Shown here: positions 52,648 to 63,331 of the stretch, piece by piece
Layout of the letters: each line of letters starts with the position of its first letter
Numbering within the stretch: position 1 is the first letter of the stretch
Assembly (NCBI GenBank): GCA_034509925.1
Contig: CM067530.1
Coordinates: 7,752,001 to 7,816,000, forward strand
DNA from: Hirudinaria manillensis
Lineage: Eukaryota > Annelida > Clitellata > Hirudinida > Hirudinidae
DNA: 64,000 bases
Direction of reading: 5' to 3'
Position numbers and translations under genes: made by a program
The notes under the pieces: model-generated
Seen by the model: the letters and a program-made list of their open reading frames with translations, nothing else
Database searches by the model: none
What the model was told of the DNA's origin: nothing

Positions 52648-53352
52648 GTTGCGCTTCTGCTCTTTGAATCGTTAAAACTCTGCCTGACGAAAACAAAGAT
52701 TTAGAGGACACACAGTAATCATGACAATGTCATTTTACGACTTACCTAACACTTTTTAATGTCGTAACATCCCCTGCTTACAGCTTTTAAAGAGACGGTT
52801 ACTAGAATGGATATTCGAAAAACTCACTTGTTCTATAAAACTTGTTAAAAACAAAATACCTAAAACTAGACTTCAAGCGTAAATTCGTTAGCTTATTCGT
52901 TTTCTACGACGATTAGAATAACTCGAGAATAGAGGCAAATTGCCAACAACATTACCAGAGTTCTAGGCCTGCAAAGCAAAAGTGAATGTTTAGTACTTGA
53001 ACTGCTGATAACAACTGCAAAACTGGGAAAGAGGCGGAGTCGAGCTCTCGCTCATAGTACACAGAATTGTTTGAAAAACATCTGTTACCTACACATCCAC
53101 ATGTTTCGATCAACGCCAAATACTTTCTGAAGCAAACTCGTTTTAACTCTAGTTACGGAAGACACTTTGGAAACTGTCAGCCCTTGTCAGTAAAAATAAA
53201 TCCAGCTCCGGAACGATAAACACTACGCAATCATGACGTCACTAAGCAACCATTTTGTATGATCCCGCTCGTGTTTAATACCATCTAACAGCTGATCGCT
53301 TCGAAGTGGGCGGTGCTTTGTTATCTACGAAACCGAGAAGTTGGGAAAATTT
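52648..53352. promoter_or_regulatory. Divergent upstream region
   Basis: Contains the 5' leader of the ankyrin-repeat gene and presumably promoters for both sides. No gene and no distinctive motif seen. Confidence 0.35.
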
Positions 53353-53684
53353 AATGGTTTCCGCAAAAGGACTTCTGGTTTCGGTAATTGGAGATGATTT
53401 ATCAGCGTTTAATCACCGATAATGAATAAATAATGAGTAACTACTCATTGCCAGGATGTGAAAATTAGTGGAAGTTTGGATGAAAGCGAACTAAAAACAA
53501 ATACGATATTCAAATACGTACGATTTGCTGACGACCTTTTTATTGCTTTTCGAAAATCAATCAAGCCGAGCACACCGGAGAAGGTGGGGATAGCTTGCCC
53601 CATCCAAGTGGCCATCAAAGATGACTAATGATTAATAATTATTAAGCTCTTCAGGCGTTAATACCCTGCATTGAGGGCATTTAA
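53353..53684 (+). CDS. Possible small protein of 62 residues, unidentified
   Basis: Three phase-0 exons with good splice sites: 53353-53382 (MVSAKGLLVS), 53455-53583 ('DVKISGSLDESELK', 'IFKYVRFADDLFIAF', 'SIKPSTPEK') and 53655-53684 (ALIPCIEGI, stop). The fit of three exons in one phase, with a polypyrimidine acceptor before the third, argues that it is real. I do not recognise the family. The fold could be a small beta-alpha protein such as a roadblock-type subunit, but this is a guess. 'VRFADD' resembles reverse transcriptase motif C only by chance. The gene ends 180 bases from the convergent ATG10 stop. Confidence 0.45.
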
Positions 53685-53866
53685 ATATGCTTATAATAAC
53701 ATAATAATGTACTTTTTGTTTGGAACAGCAATACCTGCACATTTTTATTAAAAGCTCTATTTTTTTTTAATATTTTGAGACAACACTGGTTCAAATGAAA
53801 CATTTTAGGGAACTAAAATCAAAATAATTCCTGCTTTAAAAGCAATTCACAAAAGCTGTCTTCTGA

Positions 53867-55025
53867 TTAGACTTCTTTTGCAGGTTCTGAGAACTTCAAG
53901 GATAGTTCTAGGAGAACATAAGGAGCCACAGAGCTCAACCATATTAGAAAAAATGACCTGAAAATTAAATCAATTTAGGAATTTCTTTTTGTTAATTTTT
54001 TTGTTATTTTAATACCTAATAATTATTAATGCTGATAAATACATAACCAAGAGAAATATGATAAAAAATAAGCTGCCAATTTGTTACACAAATTCTCTAG
54101 CATTAGCATTAGTGAAGTATATCAGGGCTGAGCAAATGAGAGAATATGTTATTTATATTAAAACTTAATATATGGAGTGAAAAGGGGCAAAATGTAATAT
54201 GAAATCATGTTCCATTAAAATTGTAACTCATGGAGGCACTTGGGGATGTAATCTGACAACCCCTGGTCTAACTTGACATAAAGACAAAACTAAAGTGATG
54301 AAACCTTGGAGATTTTGACCCTTTAACTTGTTTTACAAGTTCAGAAGTTTGACAAGGATGGAAAACATAAAATGGCCTTTGCAGGATGGGATGTACCTAG
54401 AAGGAAAATGAAGATGAGCACTTTGTAATGTCTTCAATTCTAAGTAATCTAACTTCTTCTGTCAGCAATGACCACATGTTAGCATCTTTTGAAAATGAAA
54501 AGGTATGTTTTAAATGTTGCCATATCTCAGCCAGTGAAAGACGCTTTCCACCTACAAAATAACTTGAATAAAACAAAGTCTTTTCTTAATATCATGTCCT
54601 CAAAAACAACTTGGTTCGGCTATTGAAAAATAGATGACAGGAACGCCATAACTCTGATTGAACAAAATATGATGCTCAGTTTGACAAAACAGATCAGTGG
54701 AAGTTCCTGAGACACTTTCATCTTCCTAAAATTACGTTAAATTATTATTAAAGAGAACATCTTACGATGCTGAAGCGTAAAAATAAGATCCATTTACTTC
54801 TGAGTTATCTTGCACTTCGTTTTCAATGTTGACTTTAGAAAAGCCTCGTTTTTTTAAAAAGTAGTTGTCCAAATCCTGTATGTAGATTAAGAACTTGGTA
54901 TACTTCTTTCAGCAGTAACCGAGTAACCATACCTCAGCATTCTCAATGCTCCACCCTTCTTCGATGGTCTTGGCGTGATTGATAAACCATTGGGCAACAG
55001 ATATAAATTCTTGTATCCCTTCCAT
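53867..55025 (-). CDS. ATG10: Autophagy E2-like enzyme ATG10
   Basis: Exons: 55025-54933 (MEGIQEFISVAQWFINHAK), 54875-54766, about 54720-54620, about 54553-54460, about 54410-54290, and about 53955-53867. Diagnostic parts: 'TEHHILFNQSYGVPVIYF' (human EYHVLYSCSYQVPVLYF), 'SLAEIWQHLK', and 'HPILQRPFYVFHPCQTS' holding the catalytic Cys in His-Pro-Cys. The last exon, 'FLIWLSSVAPYVLLELSL', matches the Trp-Leu-Ser C-terminal helix. ATG10 transfers ATG12 from ATG7 to ATG5 during autophagosome formation. An overlapping 75-residue frame beginning at 55114 is in a different frame from the family match and is a shadow. The acceptor of exon 3 is placed a few bases after the obvious AG to keep the frame; that junction is less certain. 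Confidence 0.9.
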
Positions 55026-55799
55026 GGGTTTGATACAAGGAAAATGTAATTAAACACGAAGCCAAAAATATAAACTTCGGATAAAATGCACCCCGCGATG
55101 ATCAAGTCTTCCATGTTAGTTAATATTTGTAAACAAAAACATTAAATGTAAAATCATTTTTAGAATTCTTCAGATTGGCGAATACACTATAGTGATTCTA
55201 CTTTGGTATTAAATACCAAAAATGGTTTTACAGAGATAAGGGTTTAAATTATCTGTTTAAATATCCAAGTCAAACTTAAACCATGCGATGTGAGCACTAC
55301 AAATGAGCAAGTGAATTTAATGGATATCTTTTCAAAATTATAATTTAGTTATTTCTTGTGAAGAAATGGCATGAATTTATGGATTCCCAGTGAGCACAGA
55401 TTTTCTGTTTTTATTCAAGATAAAAATCGCTAAATTTAACCTTACAATAAATGTAAACGAGAAATGGCAATTCAAAATGACACTTCGGAATTCCTTCATT
55501 TACATCACCCACGCTTGACGCTAGGGTTTTTTTTGTTGTATATCCCAATGATCCAAATTCTTGTTATAGCAATACTTTTATTCTTTTCGGACTAAATATT
55601 CTCAAAAGCCCAAATTTAGATTTAAAAATTTTGAATCACCCCGACAAAGGTTGGAAAACCCAATTCATGAATTTTTGAAGTCACAGACAAGTCAACAATA
55701 CCGTGTGTTCTCACTAAGTTTTATTAATGGAAACACTTTCGCTTCTGGATACAAATCACTTCTGATTTTAAAACATCTCGTTCTCTGTTAATACTTTCG
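55026..55799. other. Intergenic: nothing recognised
   Basis: AT-rich spacer upstream of ATG10. No gene, RNA or repeat that I can support. Confidence 0.5.
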
Positions 55800-56015
55800 T
55801 TACCCCCAGATTCTGAGGGGAATGTGGACGTCCCAACCCTTCTGGCTTTCATCCTTGACTTCCTCTTCAGCTCTTTTGTTCTGGTTTCTGATATTTTCAA
55901 GATTACTCGAGGAAAAATAAACATCTGCAAACGGCAGTTCTTTTTGGTTCCTCATGCTGATAGCAATCGTTTGCGAGACCATAAAGACAATTGCCAAGAG
56001 AGGAAAAGAAAATGC
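55800..56015 (-). CDS. Candidate secreted peptide precursor, last exon, ending in RIW-Gly
   Basis: An exon starting at a strong acceptor (ttttttcag, 56016) and open to a TAA at 55800. It begins with a hydrophobic run (AFSFPLLAIVFMVSQTIAIS) that could be the rest of a signal peptide whose Met is in an earlier exon, or could start at the internal Met. It then has a hydrophilic stretch with a dibasic site (Asn-Lys-Arg), an acidic spacer (AEEEVKDESQ), a Lys, and the end GWDVHIPLRIWG. A Gly just before the stop is the usual amide donor, so processing could give a peptide ending Ile-Trp-amide. This layout is that of a single-copy neuropeptide precursor. No upstream exon found; not matched to a known family. 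Confidence 0.4.
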   Translation of the reverse strand, partial: AFSFPLLAIVFMVSQTIAISMRNQKELPFADVYFSSSNLENIRNQNKRAEEEVKDESQKGWDVHIPLRIWG

Positions 56016-56639
56016 CTGAAAAAAATCGAACAATTTTATTTCTTAAGCGAACTGGTTAAACTTATATAAATTACTTTCTTTCTATTACGACGATGGCAAG
56101 ATAATTAAAACACCTAATTCTGCTTTATTCCTTACATTTCCAAATTTAATTTTGTTCAAACAAGGACATACTCGTGAATTTCGATTAATTCGATTAGTAA
56201 AACCAAATTGAAACAATAATACGTTATTATATTAGTTACATTATCATCTAAAATTGCATTCATAACAAGTTAAATTATAAAAATATTTAACAAAAATATG
56301 TTAATAAATATATTAATTTTAATCCAATTTGATTTAATCAAAATGACTGAAAGATAGTCATAACCGACTAACCATATTTGCTTGGAAACGTTCAGCTATT
56401 AATGGGAATCAAATCTGACAAATGAAATATTTCGAGTCTTATTTATAAGCAAACTGGACTATTGCATGTCAGTGAAAAAGATGGATTATCTGCTTTATAA
56501 TTTGCAATTTTCTCGCAGAATTTAATGAGTGCAATTAATCATCAAGCCATCATCAAGTGTCGAGTCGTCATTAGTGACCAAGGAAAGATTTCATGAATAG
56601 TTGCGAAACTCGAACGGGTATTTAACATGAAGTCGCTGC

Positions 56640-56713
<74 letters not shown>

Positions 56714-57389
56714 TAGTGCGTAATCGATGTTCGCAGATCGTTGCATGTCGTAACAAGAAAGCTTGTTTGGCGTTGGATAACAGGAGCATTTACTGATCGA
56801 ACATATGAGGATCAGCCAGAGAACGGCATGAGCCAAGACTTTTCTCAGTGACCGGATATTCCTCTGACGATATCTCATTAGTTGGCACTGGTCTTAGCGA
56901 CCTTAGATTCCTTTTATCCGTGGATATTGATCATAATAAAGCCGATACCATGTTCCTGTCAGTATCGACAAACGCATAGCGCTTCCTTTCGCCAGTAAAC
57001 AATTCACATCAGTCATTGAAGTTTGACCGAATTCCAACAACTCTATAAGTAAATATTGAGGCAAATTGAAGTTTTTAGAGTCAAATCCAGGTAAAGAATG
57101 AACTATTTCTAATTGATTTAATGTTTCCAGTAGGTGAGTGTCTCAAATTTTAACGAAATTTAAATAAAATATCTAAAACTTTATATGAAATATTAAATTA
57201 AATATATTTAAACGTCCCACAATTCTAAAATATGATTTTCCCAAACCCAGTGAAACTAGAGATAAAGAATCAGCTTGCAAAGTACTTTATTCTACATTAG
57301 AACTTCAAGTCAAATTCAATCATATCAATCATGAAACCATATCAAATGAATTCATTCGCATCTCCTTCTATTCTTTGTTATTCCAAATG
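56016..57389. other. Intergenic, with an (ATT)n microsatellite
   Basis: AT-rich. Apart from a pure ATT run at 56641-56714 I see no structured element and no gene. Confidence 0.5.
56641..56714. repeat. (ATT)n microsatellite
   Basis: About 24 copies of ATT, intergenic. Confidence 0.95.
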
Positions 57390-60300
57390 TTAACCAAAAA
57401 GGAAGCCTCCCTGAAATCGAGATTAATTAATTATTATATTAATTAATACAATTAATACAATATAATATAATATATTATATTATTGAAATATTACCTGTCT
57501 CTGTTGTGGTGGAACAAGTCCTTCCTGAAATCGTCATAAAAATATTTTAATTAAAATTCTGAAAAACATTTTTAAAAAAATCAAAGCATAATAACCAATT
57601 CTTTGTTCACCAGACCACCAACGACGTTCTAAAGATCATAAATTAAATAAATGTAATAAATAAATGACTAAATAAATAAATAATTAAATAGATAAACAAA
57701 CTTTAAATATTTGTCTAGAAATTGATTAATTCTTAATAAATAATTTTATTTTTTTTACCACTCCACTCTGCAGAGCACCTCCGACTGGGGACTTAGAACA
57801 AAAAGAGAAAAAAAGGTTAATTAATTAATAAAAAAATATTAAAATATTAAAATAAATAATTAAGAATAAAATAAATAATAAACGCAGTAATTGAAGGTTA
57901 TAAATTCCTGAATGGACACCAAAGTTAACGTTTGAATTTATTAAATTTAATAGAAATATTTCATGTTTCGTTATAATGTGAACTTAAAACAGAATGGCTG
58001 GAAAACAATCCCTTACCTGGTTACCTCCAAACAATCCAAGAAGAAAACCACCTCCACTCTAAATTAAATTAAGTTAAATAATAAATTAATTAAATAATAA
58101 CTTAATTAATCATTAAATTTGAAGGTTGAAAGTAAATTATATTTACTATACTTTATACTATATTTACTATGAATTATAAGTTATAATTATAAATTATAAG
58201 TCTATAATGCACGTTGGTCGTACAAATTATAATATTGCTTTCTGGCACAAATCTCACTAATCTAATTATCAATTTATTTAAAGAATTATAGAAGTTTTTA
58301 AATAAATTTTAGATTTATCTTGAATATAAACAAAAATTGAAAAATTAAAGCAAAAAGATTAATTAATTATAATAAAGTGAAGTTAAAACATTCGATTGAA
58401 TTATTACCTGATCACTTCCACTGGGCTGAAACAATAAAATTAGATAAATATTAAATCAACATAAATTTAGAATAATTAGGTTATTAATTTAAAAGAATTT
58501 TATAAAAACAACTATTTGATTAATAAAAACAATTAATATTTAATAAAGACAAAAAAAATGTAAAAAGTGGTCTTTGTGACCAACCTTTCCTCCCAGCAAG
58601 CCACCAAGGAGACCTGTCTAAAATTATAAATAAACAATTTATATTTATTAATAATTAATAACAAATAAATAATTATTGTACTATCTTTATTAATAATTAA
58701 AATATAAATAAATAAATCATATTATTAAAGGTTTAAAAATATAATTGAAGTGACGTAAAAGAGCATTTACATTTCCGCCTAGCAATCCTCCAAGAAGAAT
58801 TAAATTTGAAATAAATTAATAAATCAATAATAAATCATTTTTTATATTTTTGTAAAATCACAATAATCTGAAAAAGAAAAGGCAATGAATAAAATATATT
58901 ATTGTGATTTGCTCATAATATTTAATATAATCTCCAATTAAGAGAAATATTTAATTGCATTTTTATTTAAAATCAATTCGAAGAAATTATTTAATCACAA
59001 ATGTCTTACTTTTCCTCCGAGGAGTCCACCAAACACAGTATTAAGGAGACTCTAAATAACAATAACATTAATTGGATTAATTAAAAAGAAGCAATATAAT
59101 AAATAAATAAATGAATAAATAAATAAATAAATAGATAAATAAATAAACAAATCAATAATTAATAAAATCAATAAATCAATAGACAATTTACCGATCCCAG
59201 TCCGAGGACACCACCGAGAAGACCCTGTAAAAGCAAATTAATTATGTAAAGATGATAATATGATGAGATGATGATGATTTTTATATTTTTGTTATTTTTA
59301 TATTATTATGTTATTTTTATATCATTATGTTATTTTTATATTATTATGTTATTTTTATATTATTATGTTATTTTTATATTATTATGTTATTTTTATATTA
59401 TTATTGTCTTATTTTTATAAGATCAACCAGCAGTTACGTACTTGACCAAGTCCCAAAACTGTTCCAGCAAGACCTCCAACTGCGTTCTAAAATACACACG
59501 ATTTTGATGTAAGTAAATGTATTTATTTATTTACAAATAATAGATTATTTAATTAATAAATTTAATTATATATATTAAATAATAGAATATTGAAACAATG
59601 TATATTAAATAATAGAATATTTACTCCTGCAGTTCCTACGAGACTTCCAACAACACCCTTAAAAATGAAAACGTTTCGATTTTAGAAAATGTTATTCACA
59701 AAAAAAATTAATTAATTAAAATTAATAAATAAATAAATAATAAAAATTAATAAATAAAATGCAAATCAAACTCACAACAGGATTCAAGAGGTCAGAGCCT
59801 AGGTTCTAAATAGAGATATTGTTTTTTGTCAGTAATTTTTTTAAAAATTGTAAATAAATAAACAAATAAATAAATAAATAACTGGTAATCTGAAATTAAC
59901 TCTGTTATTCAATGAACTTACGGCTGTCAAGCCACCGAGGGACAGCTTGAGCAGGTTGTTCTTCAAACCAGTTTTGACCAAACCCGGAAGTTGTAAATCG
60001 TCGAGAGTGACGGCAGTGAATTCAGACCAGAAGTCCAATCCCAGGGCTGTCTTGAATTTTGGTACACTTTGCAGGTAAAGCAGACGAGTTGCCTTAGGTA
60101 CGTTCAGAGGAACCCTGCAAATTAAAAGCGTTTATGTTCACGAACCTCAGAAATTAGTAAATAAATAAATGGATGAGTGAATCAATCAATCAATCGGTCA
60201 GTCAATCAATTAATCAGTCAGTCAATCAGTAAGTCAGTCAATCAGTTCTTTACCAGTTGATGAAGATTGGTTTCAATTCGGTTTTACCGCGAACTGACAC

Positions 60301-63300
60301 CGGAGCCAAGAAAATGGCGTATTTGGGTTCTCCTCTCTTCTGAGCGTTCAGGAGATCAGCCTTGAGGTTATCAAATGAAGCACCTGCACGTAAAGACAAA
60401 GAAATTAAGTCTTTTTTTTTGAATCTATAAAACCAATTAGCCTACCGATATCGGCAGCCTTTTCCAAAACAGCTTGACCGTTTCTCAGACTGAAGACAAC
60501 GTAACGTTTCAATCCTTTCAGAAGTTGTTTCACGGCGTTGGCTCCGTTCAGGTCGAATTTTACCTTAAAAATGAAATTAATAAAAGTGTAAATTAGTGAA
60601 TGATTATTTCTTTAGGACTCTGAAGTGGAATATTTTTGATAATCAAGTTGAAAAGTGAAATAATTACATTTGGAACGTTTGCATTTGGTTGACCGAACAC
60701 ATCTCCACCGAGGGTTCCCTGAAAGTATATGTAAACTTACATAATTTAAATTATAATAACCCTAACCCTAATTAATAATAATTTTAATGTTAACGATAAT
60801 AATATAACATGTAATAACAATTCCCTTTGTAAAACTCTTGAAATAATAAAGAATTGTTGACCAAAACCAGTTTCAAAGTCAGTTACTTGTCCTTCGTAAT
60901 CCTTTCCAAGTGCGACCTTCAAGATGGCATCGAGATTCAAATCGCCGACCGAAGATGCAGTGACATCGAGCAGAATCGGAGCCTTTGACAGAACTTTGAA
61001 CGACGGGAAGTTGGTTTCGTAAAGAGATCTGAGTCTCTCCGGAACGTTGAATGGGGCCCTGAAATGGATTATTTAATAAAATAATTAACGTGAAATTCAT
61101 ATTCACGTGGCCTTTTCTTTTCATTATCATTTTCCATTAGCTTGACTGCCTTAGCTATAAAGCATCCTTAAAATGTCTTAATAATTATGTTATTGTTTTT
61201 TTTTTTTTAAATTACCAATTTGCATATTATATCTCGTAAAAGAAATTCCCAAAAACATACCATAGGAAAGAAATCAGTTTTTGGACAACTGTTCCCTTGG
61301 TTCTTATCGGTGCCAAGTAAACAGCATATCTGGGTTCTTTGTCATTCTGAGCAGCAATGAGGTCGTCAATGAAAGCGTTGAAATCGGCCTCTGAAGGGGA
61401 ATAGAATTACGATTTCAATTTATGCTTTTTAAATTCTGCCTCAAATCACATAACGGTTTTTACTGAGTGGAGCCACTTTGTCGACCACGATGCTTGTCAA
61501 ATCTTTGGAGAATTTGAACAGGGCATATCTGATGGAACCTTTGCTTAGATCGTTGAGAGCTCCTTTGGCTCCAGCGTTGAAGGTGAACTGAAAGGACAAG
61601 ACAAGTGGAACAACTTGGATTGAAAGTTTTGTCCGCATAAATTGTCCAGTGTTAGTCTAAGTGTTAATTTCGTGAAAATATGGCGTTTCAACCAACTTTT
61701 AAATAAATCACAAAAATTATTTGTTTTAATAAATAGGAGAGAGATGCGATCAAGGTAGGTGGAAGTTCTTATTTATTTTAGATTAGTGTTTCGTGCATTT
61801 AATTGAGGTCAAACTTTGATACGAATATTTGATACACAAATATTTCCATTACCTCCACGTGTCCGGATTGTGTGGGAACTTTGCCTCCGAGAGCCAAATT
61901 GAGGACTTTATCGAGTTCCAGGTCATCGGCCGAACTTGTGGGGAACTCAAAGAAGAAGTCAGTTTTCAAAGCAGCCTTCAACTGAGGAACGAGTGACCTA
62001 ATTTTCACGCGGTTAGCATCAGAAACGTGGCCAGGAATCCTTGGGAATTAATGAATTAACGAATTATTGTTATGCTTATTGATGCTTCAAGTGATTGTGC
62101 CCTACCAATCAACCAGAAGTAACTTCTTTGCTGTTTGGTCACCCAATGGGACGTCGGCTGCAAACAATGCAAATTTTGGGGTGGTGGAGCGTTCAAGATC
62201 AGCAGCCAGGTCACTAAATCCAGCTCCTTTGAATTTTGTTTATCGATTAACTCCAAGCACTTAAAATCATTTTCTTGCGCATTTTTTTTTGTCATACCTC
62301 GCCCAGCAACTTTTTCGAGTGAAATTGTTGAAAAGTCAGATGATACGTCAAAGATAACATAAGAACTGGATCCTTGGGCAACTTTTGAAAATCCTGAAAC
62401 GGCACTGGCGTCCACAGTCACCGTATCCTTGCTCTACAAAAGACGTACCAAAAAAATGGCAGTTTTCAAAAGAAAACATGAAGGAAGTTTTTCTAAACTC
62501 ACCACAACAGTTTCCTGGAGATCGTAAATGTATTCACCAGATTCAATGACGTTGTAACCAGCCAAACCGCTCTCAACGATGTTTTCCAAGTTGAGATCGT
62601 GCTCGGAACCAGTGTGGACAACAACCCATACGTCAGCACCCAAAGCTTCGATTACATCGTCGGCTTCATCCTTGTAAACCTTTTTCAGTGAAACGGATGC
62701 ACTCAATGGGATCCTGAAATCAGTTTGGAACGGCATGTGTCGGCATTTTATCACAAGGATATAAGATTCAGAACTGATAAAATGAATCGTACCAAGCAAA
62801 GAAAAGCAGTTTGCTTTCGCCCTTCACCGTAGCAGAAAATACGGCGTATCTTGGCTGAGAAGTTTTTTTAGCGAGCGACAAATCAGCAACGAGACTTGAA
62901 AATTCACCGCCTGCAAATAAAAACTTTGAGCATGTTTGAGCTCTTTTCGGATAAAATGAGTCGGATGACATTTTACGATCGTCTTACTGGAAGATTTGTC
63001 GAGGGCCAGCGTTGTCAGATCATCTCCCAGCCTGAAGACTGCATAGCGTTTACTTCCCTGAACCACTGCCTTAAATGCCGCCGAAGCTTCTATTTCAACC
63101 GTGACAGTTGAAGAAACCTTTGCAACACGAATACAAAATGAATTTATCGAGCGAATATAAATAAAAAAATATATATAAATACGTCGTACACTAGATTGTC
63201 ACTAACCACGTTGAAGCACACGAGAAGAATTCCAATACTCAAACCAGTCAGCAAACCCTGCGATCAAAATTTCAAATTTTTACTTCTGACTCGACATTTC

Positions 63301-63331
63301 AGTACAGACATTTAAAACTCCTTCTCACCAT
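57390..63331 (-). CDS. Predicted secreted protein with four ADF/cofilin-like domains and a Gly/Leu-rich mini-exon tail
   Basis: The first coding exon is only ATG (63331-63329). The second (63257-63207) gives GLLTGLSIGILLVCFNV, a signal peptide, followed by VSSTVTVEIEAS. Four domains follow, each shaped like an ADF-H fold: a beta strand ('KRYAVFRLGDDLTTLALDK', 'SSYVIFDVSSDFSTISLEK', 'IRYALFKFSKDLTSIVVDK', 'KRYVVFSLRNGQAVLEKA'), a helix plus second strand ('QPRYAVFSATV', 'PKFALFAADV', 'PRYAVYLAPI', 'PKYAIFLAPV'), then 'KLLLVDWIP' or similar and a helix. Cofilin has the same order and the Trp-x-Pro. Approximate spans: 63117-62590, 62430-61850, 61590-60900, 60720-59922. After the last domain come about 13 mini-exons to 57390. 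Actin is intracellular, so binding it outside the cell is unlikely; an extracellular structural, adhesive or matrix role is inferred. I do not recognise this as a named protein. Confidence 0.8.
58771..58799 (-). pseudogene. Probable decayed mini-exon (LLGGLLGGN) without an acceptor AG
   Basis: Has the same coding pattern and a donor (AAT|gtaaat) as its neighbours, but no in-frame AG precedes it: the expected acceptor reads ...TTTAATT. Either a dead copy of the repeat unit or an exon using a non-canonical acceptor. Confidence 0.5.
59101..59160. repeat. (AAAT)n low-complexity tract
   Basis: Imperfect tetranucleotide run between two mini-exons of the ADF-H gene. Confidence 0.8.
59281..59410. 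repeat. Tandem repeat of 18 bases, about seven copies
   Basis: The unit is TTATTTTTATATTATTATG, with one base changed in one copy; it lies in an intron of the mini-exon region. Confidence 0.85.
60179..60246. repeat. (AATC/AGTC)n tetranucleotide tract
   Basis: Imperfect run of CAAT/CAGT units in an intron of the ADF-H gene. Confidence 0.8.

Larger units (their letters stand above)
57390..59805 (-). other. Array of phase-0 mini-exons encoding a Gly/Leu/Val-rich tail
   Basis: Reading the minus strand: 59805-59776 NLGSDLLNPV, 59657-59625 GVVGSLVGTAG, 59486-59442 NAVGGLAGTVLGLGQ, 59224-59192 GLLGGVLGLGS, 59051-59010 SLLNTVFGGLLGGK, 58617-58585 TGLLGGLLGGK, 58425-58408 PSGSDQ, 58058-58017 SGGGFLLGLFGGNQ, 57791-57759 SPVGGALQSGV, 57628-57596 NVVGGLVNKEL, 57524-57495 EGLVPPQQRQ, 57410-57390 GGFLFG and stop. 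Each is flanked by ...AG and GT, is a multiple of three bases and starts a codon. Hence any exon can be skipped without a frameshift. A further copy at 58799-58771 lacks an acceptor. Confidence 0.82.

Noticed and set aside
53500-53550. Reverse-transcriptase motif C in VRFADDLF
   Set aside because: No other RT motif on either side; the exon belongs to a 62-residue phase-0 model.
54887-55114. 75-residue frame beginning MEDLIIAGC
   Set aside because: The ATG10 family match (AQWFINHAK) is in another frame of the same strand, starting at 55025.
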